From positions 54,308-118,307 of the forward strand of contig CAZYDG010000022.1 of the NCBI GenBank assembly GCA_964645835.1: a stretch of 64,000 nt of DNA, given 5' to 3'. This document shows, piece after piece, positions 1 through 8,158 of the stretch. A program made the position numbers and the translations under genes. The notes beneath the pieces were generated by a model. The model ran no database searches, was not told the origin of the DNA, and saw only the letters and a list, made by a program, of their open reading frames with translations. Origin of the DNA: CAZBME01 sp964645835 (GTDB lineage: Bacteria; Desulfobacterota; Syntrophia; Syntrophales; UBA8958). The first letter of the stretch is position 1. Each line of letters begins with the position of its first letter.

Positions 1-353
1 ACGAACGGATCTTGCTGACCAACAGCAATACGGCGACAATCAGCCTTGTTGACGGAACGGATATTGTCATCGCCGTCACCAACGGGGGCAGTTTAAGTCT
101 CAATGGAGATGGTGTCGAGATTAGCCAGGCCAATAACGGCGGAAAAGTTACTCTCGATGCCAACACCGCTACGATGGAAAAGCCGGGAGGCGGCGGTAAA
201 GTCGTAGCCTCGGCCAACGATATCAAAATCCAGAGTGGTAACGATTCCATCACAATCAACGGCCAGACGGGGATAGCCTTAAATTTCGGCGGCGGCCAAC
301 TCGGTGCGGGTCCCCTCAAGATCAACCAGGCCGGTATCATTCAGTTGGGGTAA
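1..353 (+). CDS. VgrG-like type VI spike protein, C-terminal part
   Basis: The reading frame is open to the left edge, so only about the last 117 residues are present. They form a low-complexity series of short beta-strand-like stretches rich in Gly, Asn and Thr (for example KVTLDANTATM and DSITINGQTG). This is the pattern of the C-terminal beta-helix needle of VgrG/Gp5-type spikes. The direct downstream neighbours are DUF2169, DUF3540 and DUF4150 genes, a set that typically accompanies vgrG in type VI secretion. The protein would sit at the tip of the contractile tube and carry the PAAR-like protein encoded at 4811. The core gp27/gp5 domains lie outside the window, so the call rests on the needle-like pattern plus context. 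Confidence 0.7.
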   Translation, partial: ERILLTNSNTATISLVDGTDIVIAVTNGGSLSLNGDGVEISQANNGGKVTLDANTATMEKPGGGGKVVASANDIKIQSGNDSITINGQTGIALNFGGGQLGAGPLKINQAGIIQLG

Positions 354-393
354 GAGAAATGGGCAGTTGGGATAAGGAAAACAGGCGGTACGA

Positions 394-2919
394 ATGAAGA
401 TCATGAAACCGGACAATCTGGGGCTTCTTTTCAGGAGCTTTACTGCAGACGGTCAGATCCGTCTTGCTCTGTCCGCCTGCGCCTGTTTTACCCTGGACAC
501 GGAGGCCCCGAACCGCTTGTTTGAAGAGCCGGATATGTGGCCCGTCATCGAGGCGGCCCTGGACAAGGATGAACTCTTCGATGCCGGCCTGCCCAAGATC
601 CGGGGGGAATGGCTCGTCTACGGCAGCGCCTTTGCCCAAAAGCCCGTCCAGGCGCTGGAGGTCTCCGTCAGCATTGGTTCCCGGAAAAAGATCCTTGAGG
701 TCTTCGGCAACCGCTACCGTCAACCGATCGGTTTTACGGAACCCGAGGCCTTCACACAAATCCCCGTGTCTTATGCCAACGCCTTCGGCGGCCCGGACTT
801 TCCGGCAAACCCTGTCGGCAAGAGCGCAGAATACGACGGAACGGGCAGGCAGTCTCTCCCCAATGTCCAGGTTCCGGGCGACCAGGCCTTGTCGCCCCAA
901 AACTGGTCACGGCCAGCCGGTTTCACGGCTTATCCTGTGATGTGGCCTCAACGGATGGCCTATATGGGCACCTATGACAAGGATTGGCTTTTAAAGGACT
1001 GGCCTCATCTTCCGAGAGACACAAACTGGAAATATTTCAACGTCGCCCCGGATGACCAGCGCCTCCCGGAATTTTTTACCGGCGATGAAAAAATCGAGAT
1101 ACGAAACATGCATCCCCTGAAGCCCTTCATCCGGTCGGCCCTCCCGGCCCTGCGGCCCCGCATCTTCGTCAACCTGCATGAAGATGGGCGGGAGGCCTTC
1201 CGTGAGGTGCCCTGCCGGGCCGAGACGCTCTGGCTTTTCCCCGACCGGGAAACGGGCATTCTCCTTTTCCGGGGGACGACTTCCGTGGCGGATGAAGAAT
1301 ACGAAGAGATCCTTCACTGTTTCGCCCGTTGGGAAGCTTCAGCGGAACCGCCGAAGAGCACGGATGAATACTATCGTATCTTTCGTGATGAACTGGCCCC
1401 GCCTTTGGCTGACGTCGCTTCTCCCGCGCCGCCGCCCGAACCGCCACCGCCGCCCGAACCGCCGCCCCCACCGCCGGATGCAGGCGCCGTCAGCCCCGAA
1501 ATGGCGGCCCTCCTCAAGGAAGCTGAGGCATTTGAGGCCCAGGCCAAGGAAATGCTGAAGAAGGCAGGCCTCGATCCCGAGGCGGTTCTGAAGCAGGCGT
1601 CCCTTGCCGCCGTACCGGAAGCCGTTCCTGCCGCAGCTTCTTTAACGGAACTGCAGACGGCCATGGCGGACCTGGAAGCGAAGACCCAGGCCTTTATGAA
1701 GCAATTCGGCCTTGCCGCCGCAGATGTCGAGAAAATCATGACCCCCAAGCCCGAGGCGCCGGTGAAATCTGCCGAAGAGATTATTGCCGGGCTGCAGAAA
1801 GGGGGCTATCACCAACCGGAGATCGCGGCCCAAATCTGGGAAGCGGAGAAGTTGGGTCAGGAGGCCCTGGCGGGCCTGGAAGGGTTGGCGAAAAAGGCCC
1901 CGTTACGCGAGCCGCCACCGGTTGACGCGCCACCTGCCGACGCACCGCCCACGACGGCAAAACCGACGGTAGAAGACGTCATGGCCAAATACAGGTCCGG
2001 CGAAAGCCTTTGCGGTCTCGATCTGACAGGTCTTGATTTTTCCGGCCGGCATCTTTCGGGGGCTGATTTTACTGATGCCATATTGGTAAAAACAGCCTTT
2101 AAAAAGGCCAGGCTCTGCGAAGCCGTCTTTACCCATGCGATCATGTCCGAGGCGGATTTTACAGAGGCCCGGATGCAAGATGCGGTATTGAGGGACGCGA
2201 GCGCTTCCGGCGCTCTGTTTGTCAAGGCCCGCCTGGATCGGACTGATCTGTCCACAGGAGATTTTACAGGTGGAGACTTCACCGGGGCGGTCCTCACGGA
2301 GGCAGTTGTTTCAGAGGCTGTCTTTGGAAAATGCAGTATGGCCGGGTGCCACGCCCCGAAAATTACTGCAGTAAAAGCCGATTTTACCGGCGCAGACCTG
2401 ACCGATGCCGACTTCTCCGGATCGACACTCTCGTTCGCTGTCTTTTTCAGAGCTCACGCCGATGGCCTTCGTCTCTTCGGCGCCATGGGTCGGAAGCCCG
2501 TTTTTGGGAAATCTTCCCTTCGGGGATCAAGGGCGGATGGGGACACTAACTTTGAAGACGGACAGTTTAATTTTGCCGACATGACCCGGTCCAACTGGGA
2601 GGGAGCAACACTGCTTCGGGCCCAGATGGTGGATGCTGTCCTCGATCATGCTGATTTTACCAAGGCCGACCTGACCGGAAGCATCCTTATCACCGCCAGC
2701 GCCAAAGAGGCAAATTTTATGAAGACCGTCTTCAAGGAGGCCAATCTCACGGGGATCAACCTCTTCAAGGGGTCGTTGCGCAAGGCCGATCTGTCCCGGA
2801 CGGACATGAAAATGTCCAATCTCTATGGCGTGGATCTTTATAAAGTGAAGCTTTTCCGGACCAACCTGACGGATGCAAATCTCAAGAGAACCCTTTTGAC
2901 CCTAATGAGGGAAACGTGA
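394..2919 (+). CDS. DUF2169 domain protein with C-terminal pentapeptide repeats (T6SS accessory)
   Basis: 841 residues. Roughly residues 15-300 match the DUF2169 family, including the segment YANAFGGPDFPANPVG. DUF2169 proteins act as adaptors or chaperones that load PAAR-linked effectors onto VgrG in type VI secretion. A proline-rich hinge (PPEPPPPPEP type, about residues 345-362) and an Ala/Glu-rich, probably helical stretch (about 365-510) follow. From about residue 540 to the end are pentapeptide repeats of the A-D-F-T-x / A-D-L-T-x type, predicted to fold as a right-handed quadrilateral beta-helix. The gene starts 40 bp after the vgrG stop and its own stop overlaps the GTG start of the next gene, so translation is probably coupled. 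Fusion of the adaptor to pentapeptide repeats suggests a rigid binding rod for cargo. That role is inferred. Confidence 0.8.
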   Translation: MKIMKPDNLGLLFRSFTADGQIRLALSACACFTLDTEAPNRLFEEPDMWPVIEAALDKDELFDAGLPKIRGEWLVYGSAFAQKPVQALEVSVSIGSRKKILEVFGNRYRQPIGFTEPEAFTQIPVSYANAFGGPDFPANPVGKSAEYDGTGRQSLPNVQVPGDQALSPQNWSRPAGFTAYPVMWPQRMAYMGTYDKDWLLKDWPHLPRDTNWKYFNVAPDDQRLPEFFTGDEKIEIRNMHPLKPFIRSALPALRPRIFVNLHEDGREAFREVPCRAETLWLFPDRETGILLFRGTTSVADEEYEEILHCFARWEASAEPPKSTDEYYRIFRDELAPPLADVASPAPPPEPPPPPEPPPPPPDAGAVSPEMAALLKEAEAFEAQAKEMLKKAGLDPEAVLKQASLAAVPEAVPAAASLTELQTAMADLEAKTQAFMKQFGLAAADVEKIMTPKPEAPVKSAEEIIAGLQKGGYHQPEIAAQIWEAEKLGQEALAGLEGLAKKAPLREPPPVDAPPADAPPTTAKPTVEDVMAKYRSGESLCGLDLTGLDFSGRHLSGADFTDAILVKTAFKKARLCEAVFTHAIMSEADFTEARMQDAVLRDASASGALFVKARLDRTDLSTGDFTGGDFTGAVLTEAVVSEAVFGKCSMAGCHAPKITAVKADFTGADLTDADFSGSTLSFAVFFRAHADGLRLFGAMGRKPVFGKSSLRGSRADGDTNFEDGQFNFADMTRSNWEGATLLRAQMVDAVLDHADFTKADLTGSILITASAKEANFMKTVFKEANLTGINLFKGSLRKADLSRTDMKMSNLYGVDLYKVKLFRTNLTDANLKRTLLTLMRET

Positions 2920-3983
2920 CGCCCAAGGATTTAATCGCTAAAATCAAATGTGAAGGCGGATTATCCCGGACAGATCTGTCAGGCTTCGATCTTCGCGGAC
3001 TCAATCTTTCGGGTGCCTATTTTGAGAAGGTGTCCTTCCGGGGCGCCCTTCTTTCCGGTGCCGATCTTTCCGGATCCACCTTCCGGGAGGCAGACCTGTC
3101 AGGAGTAACCCTTTCGGACAGCAATCTTTCCTGCTGTCAGGTTCTGGAATCGAATTGTACCGGCGCCGTCTTCACCGGAGCCCGGATGGCCGATTCCACC
3201 TTCCATCAGGTAACCCTCACTTGGGCGGACCTGACAGGAGTCGACCTGACCGGGGCCTCCCTGTCCCAGACGAGCTTTGATGGGGCCAAGCTGACCTCCG
3301 GCCGTCTCTGTCGCACAGCCTTCCATAAGTGCAGTTTGTCGCCCGTGGACCTGACCGGGGCAGATCTCACCCGGGTCATGCTGGACAACACTGATCTGAC
3401 GAAGGCCGTCTTCATGAAGACGAATTTGACCCAGGCTTATCTCGTGGGAGCCGGACTTTCAAAACAGGCCTTTCCGGGATGCATTCTCAAAATGGCCATG
3501 TTGGGCAAAGCCGATCTTAAGGGCGCCCGATTTCCCGGGAGCGATCTCACCCAGACGGGTTTCGGCGAAGCGGATGTGACCGCTGCCGATTTTACCCAAA
3601 CGACGGGCGAGTATGTAAACTTCAGCGGCATCAAAGGACAAAAGGCCCGTTTCTCCGGCGCCCGGCTCTTCATGGCCACCTTCCGGGAAGCTGATCTGAC
3701 GGGCGCGGATTTTACCGGCGCTGTCTTGAGCCAGTCGCTGTTCATCAAGGCCCGTTGCGATGAAACCCTGTTTTCCAGCACCGATTTATCGTATGCGGAC
3801 TTTTCCCACGCCGCAGTCCGGCAGGCGGATTTCACGAAGGCCCGCCTGCCCTATGCGAACCTCCATGGCGTCCACCAGGAAGATGCGAAATGGAACAGGG
3901 CAGACAGGCATACCGCCTATCAGACAGACCCGGACCTTCAGGAGGCTGAACAGTGGAAATCGCCCAGGGCGGCCAATACGTAA
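2916..3983 (+). CDS. Pentapeptide repeat protein
   Basis: 355 residues made almost entirely of pentapeptide repeats (A-D-L-S-G, A-D-F-T-G and variants) from about residue 15 to 335, with a short charged tail. The start is GTG at 2916, overlapping the TGA of the preceding gene (GTGA) and preceded by GAGGGAAAC, so the two genes are translationally coupled. No catalytic domain, signal peptide or membrane segment is visible. Inside a vgrG cluster the likely role is a structural or binding partner of the DUF2169 protein, whose C-terminal half has the same fold. It could also be a cargo protein. I cannot tell these apart from sequence. Confidence 0.75.
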   Translation: MTPKDLIAKIKCEGGLSRTDLSGFDLRGLNLSGAYFEKVSFRGALLSGADLSGSTFREADLSGVTLSDSNLSCCQVLESNCTGAVFTGARMADSTFHQVTLTWADLTGVDLTGASLSQTSFDGAKLTSGRLCRTAFHKCSLSPVDLTGADLTRVMLDNTDLTKAVFMKTNLTQAYLVGAGLSKQAFPGCILKMAMLGKADLKGARFPGSDLTQTGFGEADVTAADFTQTTGEYVNFSGIKGQKARFSGARLFMATFREADLTGADFTGAVLSQSLFIKARCDETLFSSTDLSYADFSHAAVRQADFTKARLPYANLHGVHQEDAKWNRADRHTAYQTDPDLQEAEQWKSPRAANT

Positions 3984-4018
3984 CGGCCATTGTAATAGTA
4001 TCTTGTAACTTTATTTCT

Positions 4019-4090
4019 ATGTAGGGTGGAACAAGCGAAGCGGTTCCACCGATGATTGGTGGATGCGCTTCGCTTCATCCACCCTACATA
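4019..4090. repeat. 70-bp imperfect palindrome, copy 1
   Basis: The outer arms TGTAGGGTGGA and TCCACCCTACA are perfectly complementary. Inside lie GCGAAGCGGTTCCACC and GGTGGATGCGCTTCGC. A nearly identical copy in opposite orientation sits at 32741-32809 and differs only in the central loop. It lies between the pentapeptide gene and the DUF3540 gene and could form a long cruciform or RNA hairpin. Confidence 0.85.
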
Positions 4091-4140
4091 GATGCGAAAA
4101 AGCTGATGTTACATGGTAATAGTATAAAAAGGAGTATCTT

Positions 4141-4798
4141 ATGAATAATATTGCCGTTTTGAAGAAAGAAGCCCTGCCGTGGCCGGTCATGTGGTCTTAC
4201 GCTATTGTCAAGGCGCGGAAAGACGCCGGCTATCTTCTGGAGACAAGCGACGGTCAGGCGGTGAGGGCAGAAAAAGCCGCGGGCTGCCTCCTCGAGCCGG
4301 AGGTGGGCGGACCGTGTCCTCCTGGCCTGCGATGACGCGGGAGAGTGCTTTATTATGGATGTTCTCGTTAAAGCCACAGGAAAGGCCCGTATCCTTCTGC
4401 CCGGAACGGCGACAATAAGCGGGGAAAGCGGAGATGTAACCATGGAAGGCCGGACCATCCGTGTCCAGGCGTCCCAAGAGGCCCTTTTCGAGGCGCCGGA
4501 GATGTCCTTCACCGGGATAAAGGGAACGGCCAGGTTCTCGGCTTTTTCTCTTATTGCCCGTACCCTGGGCGCACATATCGAAAGGACATCTGCCGTCCTG
4601 GGTGTTTTCGACGGCGTTATCGGCCGGTTGACGGAGAAGATCGGCAACAGTTTCCGCCGGATCGAACATCTGGAAGAGGTCAAGGCAGGGCGGCTCCGCA
4701 CCATTGTCCGGGATCGGTTTGCCGTCCGGGCAAAACAGGCATCCGTCGTCGTCGAGGAAGACGTGACAATCGACGGGAAAAAAATTCATCTCGGCTAG
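4141..4798 (+). pseudogene. DUF3540 protein gene, disrupted by a one-base frameshift
   Basis: Translation starts at ATG 4141 behind AAAAAGGAGT. It reads about 55 residues ending in LLEPEVGG, then leaves frame. The continuation (RVLLACDDAGECF, then MDVLVKATGKARILLP from 4355) is in another frame up to the stop at 4798. Removing one G from GTGGGCGGACC near 4305-4310 restores GAG GTG GGC GAC CGT GTC, i.e. EVGDRVLLA, the expected DUF3540 motif. The repaired product would be about 218 residues. DUF3540 proteins are small accessory proteins found between DUF2169 and PAAR-like genes in type VI vgrG clusters, which matches the position here. Either the gene is inactivated or the extra G is a sequencing error. 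Confidence 0.8.
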
Positions 4799-4810
4799 AA
4801 AGGAAAACCC

Positions 4811-5206
4811 ATGTTTGCAACCACACAAGCCGGTGGGCAACTAATGGCCATGCCCGATGTCTGCCTGACACCGGCGCCTCCGGCTCCGCCCGTTCCTGTG
4901 CCCTATCCGAATATCGGCATGCCCGCCATGGCCAATCCCGTGACCTCGAAGGTTATGATCGGCGGCATGCCCGCCCTGACGAAGGCCTCCAAGATCCAAC
5001 CGACCAACGGCGATGAGGCCGGCGTTAACCAGGGCGCTGCCTCCGGAAAAATCATGGGACCGGCAGAGATTATTCAGGGCAGTACGAAGGTAAAACTGGA
5101 GGGGAATCCGGCCGTCTACCTTGGCAATCCCACCAAGCAGAACGACGGCAACGCCGTAGGGTCCATCCTCGCGCCGAGCCAGACGACGGTCATGATTATG
5201 GGATAG
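4811..5206 (+). CDS. DUF4150 PAAR-like protein (T6SS spike tip)
   Basis: 131 residues. The sequence shows the DUF4150 (PAAR-like) pattern: an early segment PDVCLTPAPPAPPVPVPYPN, then repeated short glycine and proline turns with VMIGGMPAL, GAASGKIMGP and KLEGNPAVYLGNPT. Members cap the VgrG spike and often carry or recruit a toxin. Here there is no C-terminal toxin extension, so any effector would have to be encoded separately. It begins 12 bp after the DUF3540 stop with an AAAGGAAA ribosome site and belongs to the same operon. Confidence 0.85.
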   Translation: MFATTQAGGQLMAMPDVCLTPAPPAPPVPVPYPNIGMPAMANPVTSKVMIGGMPALTKASKIQPTNGDEAGVNQGAASGKIMGPAEIIQGSTKVKLEGNPAVYLGNPTKQNDGNAVGSILAPSQTTVMIMG

Positions 5207-5271
5207 GCACTATCATCTTCTTTGCTAATATTTAAGCAAGTTGACGAAAACTCTTCGAGGAGGCAGGCACC

Positions 5272-5997
5272 ATGTTTAATTCCAAGAAACTCATCCGGAC
5301 CTTTCTCGTTATAGTATTGACCATTCTGTCAGTTTACCTGTTCCTTCAAATAGTGCCCGATCCAGTTCTTGCCGGGCCTCGAACGGTAAAGTCCAAGACC
5401 CCGGCAGTGGAAACGGGCACCGTGACCGTGAGTTTCGCCTTCTTCGGGAACTGGGACCGCGGGTACACCAACCCGGAGCGAGGCCGTGTCTTCCGGCAAC
5501 GCTACTGGTACGATCTCGGCACCCTGGGTGACCGGAATCCCATGCGTGGCACCATCACACGGGACGGATTCCGCGCCAGCCTGCGCAGGCCCTGGGTCGA
5601 CGCCCAGCGCCGGGAGATCCCCGGCTGCTACCGCGAAGAGGAAATCGTGGGCAGGATCGAGGGCGACACGCTGGTGGAGGTGCGCTACACCTTGACGAAC
5701 CGGGAACAGTTCGAGGAGGAGAAAGCCGAATTCGTGGCCAAGGACATCCCACTAGACCGGGATGCCAGCGGGAGCGGACGGATATTCCGCCTTTTGGCCG
5801 CCCATCCCGTCACCGGCGCTGTGAACCCGGATTTCGGCAAGCATATCGTCAAACTGGAACACCAATTCACCTTCTTTGAGAAGGATAAGCAAATCCTCTG
5901 CCGCCTCAAAAGCAACAACTGGGGCTACTCCGAACCCGGCCTGGTTGGATTCCGGCAGATCCAGTCCCTCAGCATCTACCTCAGCGCGGCAAAGTAG
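5272..5997 (+). CDS. Exported protein of unknown function at the end of the T6SS cluster
   Basis: 241 residues, not recognised. The N-terminus (KKLIRTFLVIVLTILSVYL, with VLA-G near residue 35) looks like a signal peptide or signal anchor. The rest is soluble, mixed alpha/beta and rich in Arg and aromatic residues (FFGNWDRGYTNPERG, FTFFEKDKQILCR). There are two cysteines, one in IPGCYREEE and one in ILCRLKSNN. It starts behind GAGGAGGC, 65 bp after the PAAR-like gene. In vgrG clusters this slot is usually held by an effector or its immunity protein. A Sec-type N-terminus fits a periplasmic immunity protein better than a tube-delivered toxin, but this is inference. Confidence 0.6.
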   Translation: MFNSKKLIRTFLVIVLTILSVYLFLQIVPDPVLAGPRTVKSKTPAVETGTVTVSFAFFGNWDRGYTNPERGRVFRQRYWYDLGTLGDRNPMRGTITRDGFRASLRRPWVDAQRREIPGCYREEEIVGRIEGDTLVEVRYTLTNREQFEEEKAEFVAKDIPLDRDASGSGRIFRLLAAHPVTGAVNPDFGKHIVKLEHQFTFFEKDKQILCRLKSNNWGYSEPGLVGFRQIQSLSIYLSAAK

Positions 5998-6055
5998 ACC
6001 GACTTACGTGGACGGGTGGCTGTTTTACACGACAATGCGAGCATGCATTGGGTGC

Positions 6056-6083
6056 CACGGGCTAAGACGGCGTCTTGCCCGTG
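6056..6083. repeat. CACGGGC hairpin, copy 1
   Basis: CACGGGC-TAAGAC-GGC-GTCTT-GCCCGTG forms a stem with one bulge. Related hairpins lie at 6235-6262 and 16780-16807. Confidence 0.7.
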
Positions 6084-6234
6084 AGGCGTCAGCCATTCGA
6101 AACCATTCGGTCAAGAAGAGGTTTGGTTGACAGGGCGGCGGATTGCCCTAAATCAATTTTTTCAGTAACCTGCTCCTGCATGATATTAAAAACATGATGC
6201 CTTTCCTGAGATTCATCCCATGCCATCAAAAAAG

Positions 6235-6262
6235 CACGGGCAAGACATAGTCTTTGCCCGTG
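6235..6262. repeat. CACGGGC hairpin, copy 2
   Basis: CACGGGCAAGAC-ATA-GTCTTTGCCCGTG, followed by GCACCCGG. The wider stretch from about 6219 to 6270 is closely similar to 16767-16816, including AAAAAGCACG before and GTGGCACCCGG after the stem. Confidence 0.75.
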
Positions 6263-6541
6263 GCACCCGGCCGCCGCCCGTTATTTTTCAACAGCCTGTT
6301 AATTGATATGGAATTTATATCAATATTATTTAGCCTCAAATTCAATATTGAAATTTAATAATCATATGTCAGAATTAGTACGTTAAATCTATCTATTAAT
6401 TGTCAGTTTGAAATAAATTCTCAATAGTTGCCATATTATAAGAATCAATAAATATAAAATAATGCCTGCTGAACCGTGGGATGGCGTTTGCACATATACA
6501 ACCAAGTAGAATGGGCAAGTTCATAATTCTCGATCCAGAGG

Positions 6542-8158
6542 ATGGCAATTATCAGACTGTTTAAGACGATATGCACGGTTGTGTGGATTGGTATTTTATT
6601 TAGTCCGGTATTTTTTATGCCGGGATCAGTTGCTTTTGCTGAAAATGCTGATGGCGTAACGCAATTTGCTATCAAACGATTCAGGCTGGAAGGCAACACC
6701 ATCCTAGATCCTGCGCAGGTAGCAAAACTCCTCGATTCATACACAGGGCCGCAGCGTAATTTTGGCGATGTCCAGCAGGCCATGGAACAACTGGAGAAGG
6801 CTTACCGGGATCGGGGCTACTCAATGGTGATGGTTGTCCTGCCGGAGCAGGAGCTGACGCTGGGTGAGATTCGGCTCCGAGTGATCGAATCCAAGATAAA
6901 AGAGATAAAGATTGATGGTAACCGTTTCTTCAGCCGGGAAAATATCCTGACCAGCCTACCCACTCTGAAAACCGGCGTCACACCACAGGTAAACGCCATT
7001 TCTGAAAATCTGCGGGCTGCTAATGAAAATCCAGCAAAAAAAATGACGCTGAATTTCAAGGTGCAGGAAAATCCGGAAGAGCTGCAGGCCGCGTTGCAGG
7101 TCAGCGATCAGAAGTCATGGAGGGTGACCCTCAGCGGTGACAACACCGGCAGCAGCGCTACCGGTCTTTACAGGACCGGTCTGGGTTTTCAGCATTTCAA
7201 TCTTTTCAATCAAGATCACGTCGCAGCTCTTCAATACCTTACCTCTCCTGACCATATCAAGACGGTCTCAATCGTGAGTGGTTCCTACCGGATACCGTTT
7301 TACAAGCTGGGGGATACCCTGGACATTTTTGGCGCCTATTCCGACGTGGACAGTGGCACTACTCAAGTCTCAGGCACCGATATCAAGGTAAGCGGCAAAG
7401 GTGTTGTTTCCGGCCTCCGCTACAACATGAACCTGCCCAGATCGGGCGAATACGAACAGAAGCTGATCGGCGGCCTGGATTACCGGCTGTACAAGAACAG
7501 CACCGTCGTATTGGGGGCGGAACTGGGCAAGGATGTAGTTGCCCATCCCCTGAGTCTAACCTACGGCGGGGTCTGGACAACGGAACCCCTCGTGGTGGAT
7601 GGCTCCGTTGGACTGTTGTACAACATTCCCTGGGGATATCAGGGTGAACAGGCGGACTATACCGCGGCGCGAAACGGGGCAGAAGCGGATTACACGATCC
7701 TGCGCTATGGCCTTAATTTTACATTCCGTCCCGGAGCTGACTGGATGGTTCGCATTGCTGCTGCCGGACAGTACACCCAAAATCGCCTGATTCCCGGAGA
7801 GCAGTATGGTTTAGGCGGTTCGACCGTAGTGAGGGGCTATGCAGAACGGGAAGAGTCTTGGGATGCCGGATTCAGCGGCAGTTTCGAGGTTTATTCTCCT
7901 GATATCGCCGGGCTTATGAAGATCCCCCGTGGCCAGCTAAGGCTTCTGGCATTCTTTGATGGAGGCACCGGTTATAATGTGCGACCTCAACCTGGTGATC
8001 TTACCTCCGATTCCCTGAAGAGCGTCGGAGTGGGATTTCGCTTTGGGATAGGTCAAAACTTCAGCGTGAGCCTGGACTGGGGCTATGCGCTGGATGATGC
8101 CATCCAGACTCATCGAGGAAATAGCGCAATACATTTTAAAGGGCAACTTTCTTATTAG
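6542..8158 (+). CDS. TpsB family outer-membrane transporter (ShlB/FhaC type)
   Basis: 538 residues, the usual length for a two-partner secretion pore. There is a signal peptide at the N-terminus (residues about 1-33, ending VAFAEN). A POTRA_2 domain follows (about 43-118, FRLEGNTILDPAQVAKLL), then a second POTRA-like segment (about 119-190). A 16-strand barrel domain makes up the rest. The conserved loop-6 motif VRGY is present (GSTVVRGYAERE), and the last residues form a terminal beta-strand. It would sit in the outer membrane and export the TpsA protein encoded 54 bp downstream on the same strand. The start at 6542 has only a weak CAGAGG directly before it. Confidence 0.93.
   Translation: MAIIRLFKTICTVVWIGILFSPVFFMPGSVAFAENADGVTQFAIKRFRLEGNTILDPAQVAKLLDSYTGPQRNFGDVQQAMEQLEKAYRDRGYSMVMVVLPEQELTLGEIRLRVIESKIKEIKIDGNRFFSRENILTSLPTLKTGVTPQVNAISENLRAANENPAKKMTLNFKVQENPEELQAALQVSDQKSWRVTLSGDNTGSSATGLYRTGLGFQHFNLFNQDHVAALQYLTSPDHIKTVSIVSGSYRIPFYKLGDTLDIFGAYSDVDSGTTQVSGTDIKVSGKGVVSGLRYNMNLPRSGEYEQKLIGGLDYRLYKNSTVVLGAELGKDVVAHPLSLTYGGVWTTEPLVVDGSVGLLYNIPWGYQGEQADYTAARNGAEADYTILRYGLNFTFRPGADWMVRIAAAGQYTQNRLIPGEQYGLGGSTVVRGYAEREESWDAGFSGSFEVYSPDIAGLMKIPRGQLRLLAFFDGGTGYNVRPQPGDLTSDSLKSVGVGFRFGIGQNFSVSLDWGYALDDAIQTHRGNSAIHFKGQLSY

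Larger units (their letters stand above)
5998..6541. other. Intergenic region with hairpin repeats before the TPS locus
   Basis: No credible gene. It contains two CACGGGC hairpins (6056-6083 and 6235-6262) whose outer arms, GGGTGCCACGGGC and GCCCGTGGCACCC, make a larger inverted repeat. It also holds half of a dispersed repeat ending TTTTTCAACAGCCTG (about 6285-6299). From about 6300 to 6541 it is AT-rich and may contain the tpsB promoter; no single promoter stands out. Confidence 0.6.

Noticed and set aside
1169..1748. Overlapping minus-strand frames in the DUF2169 gene
   Set aside because: They mirror the proline-rich GC-rich hinge and have no start signals.
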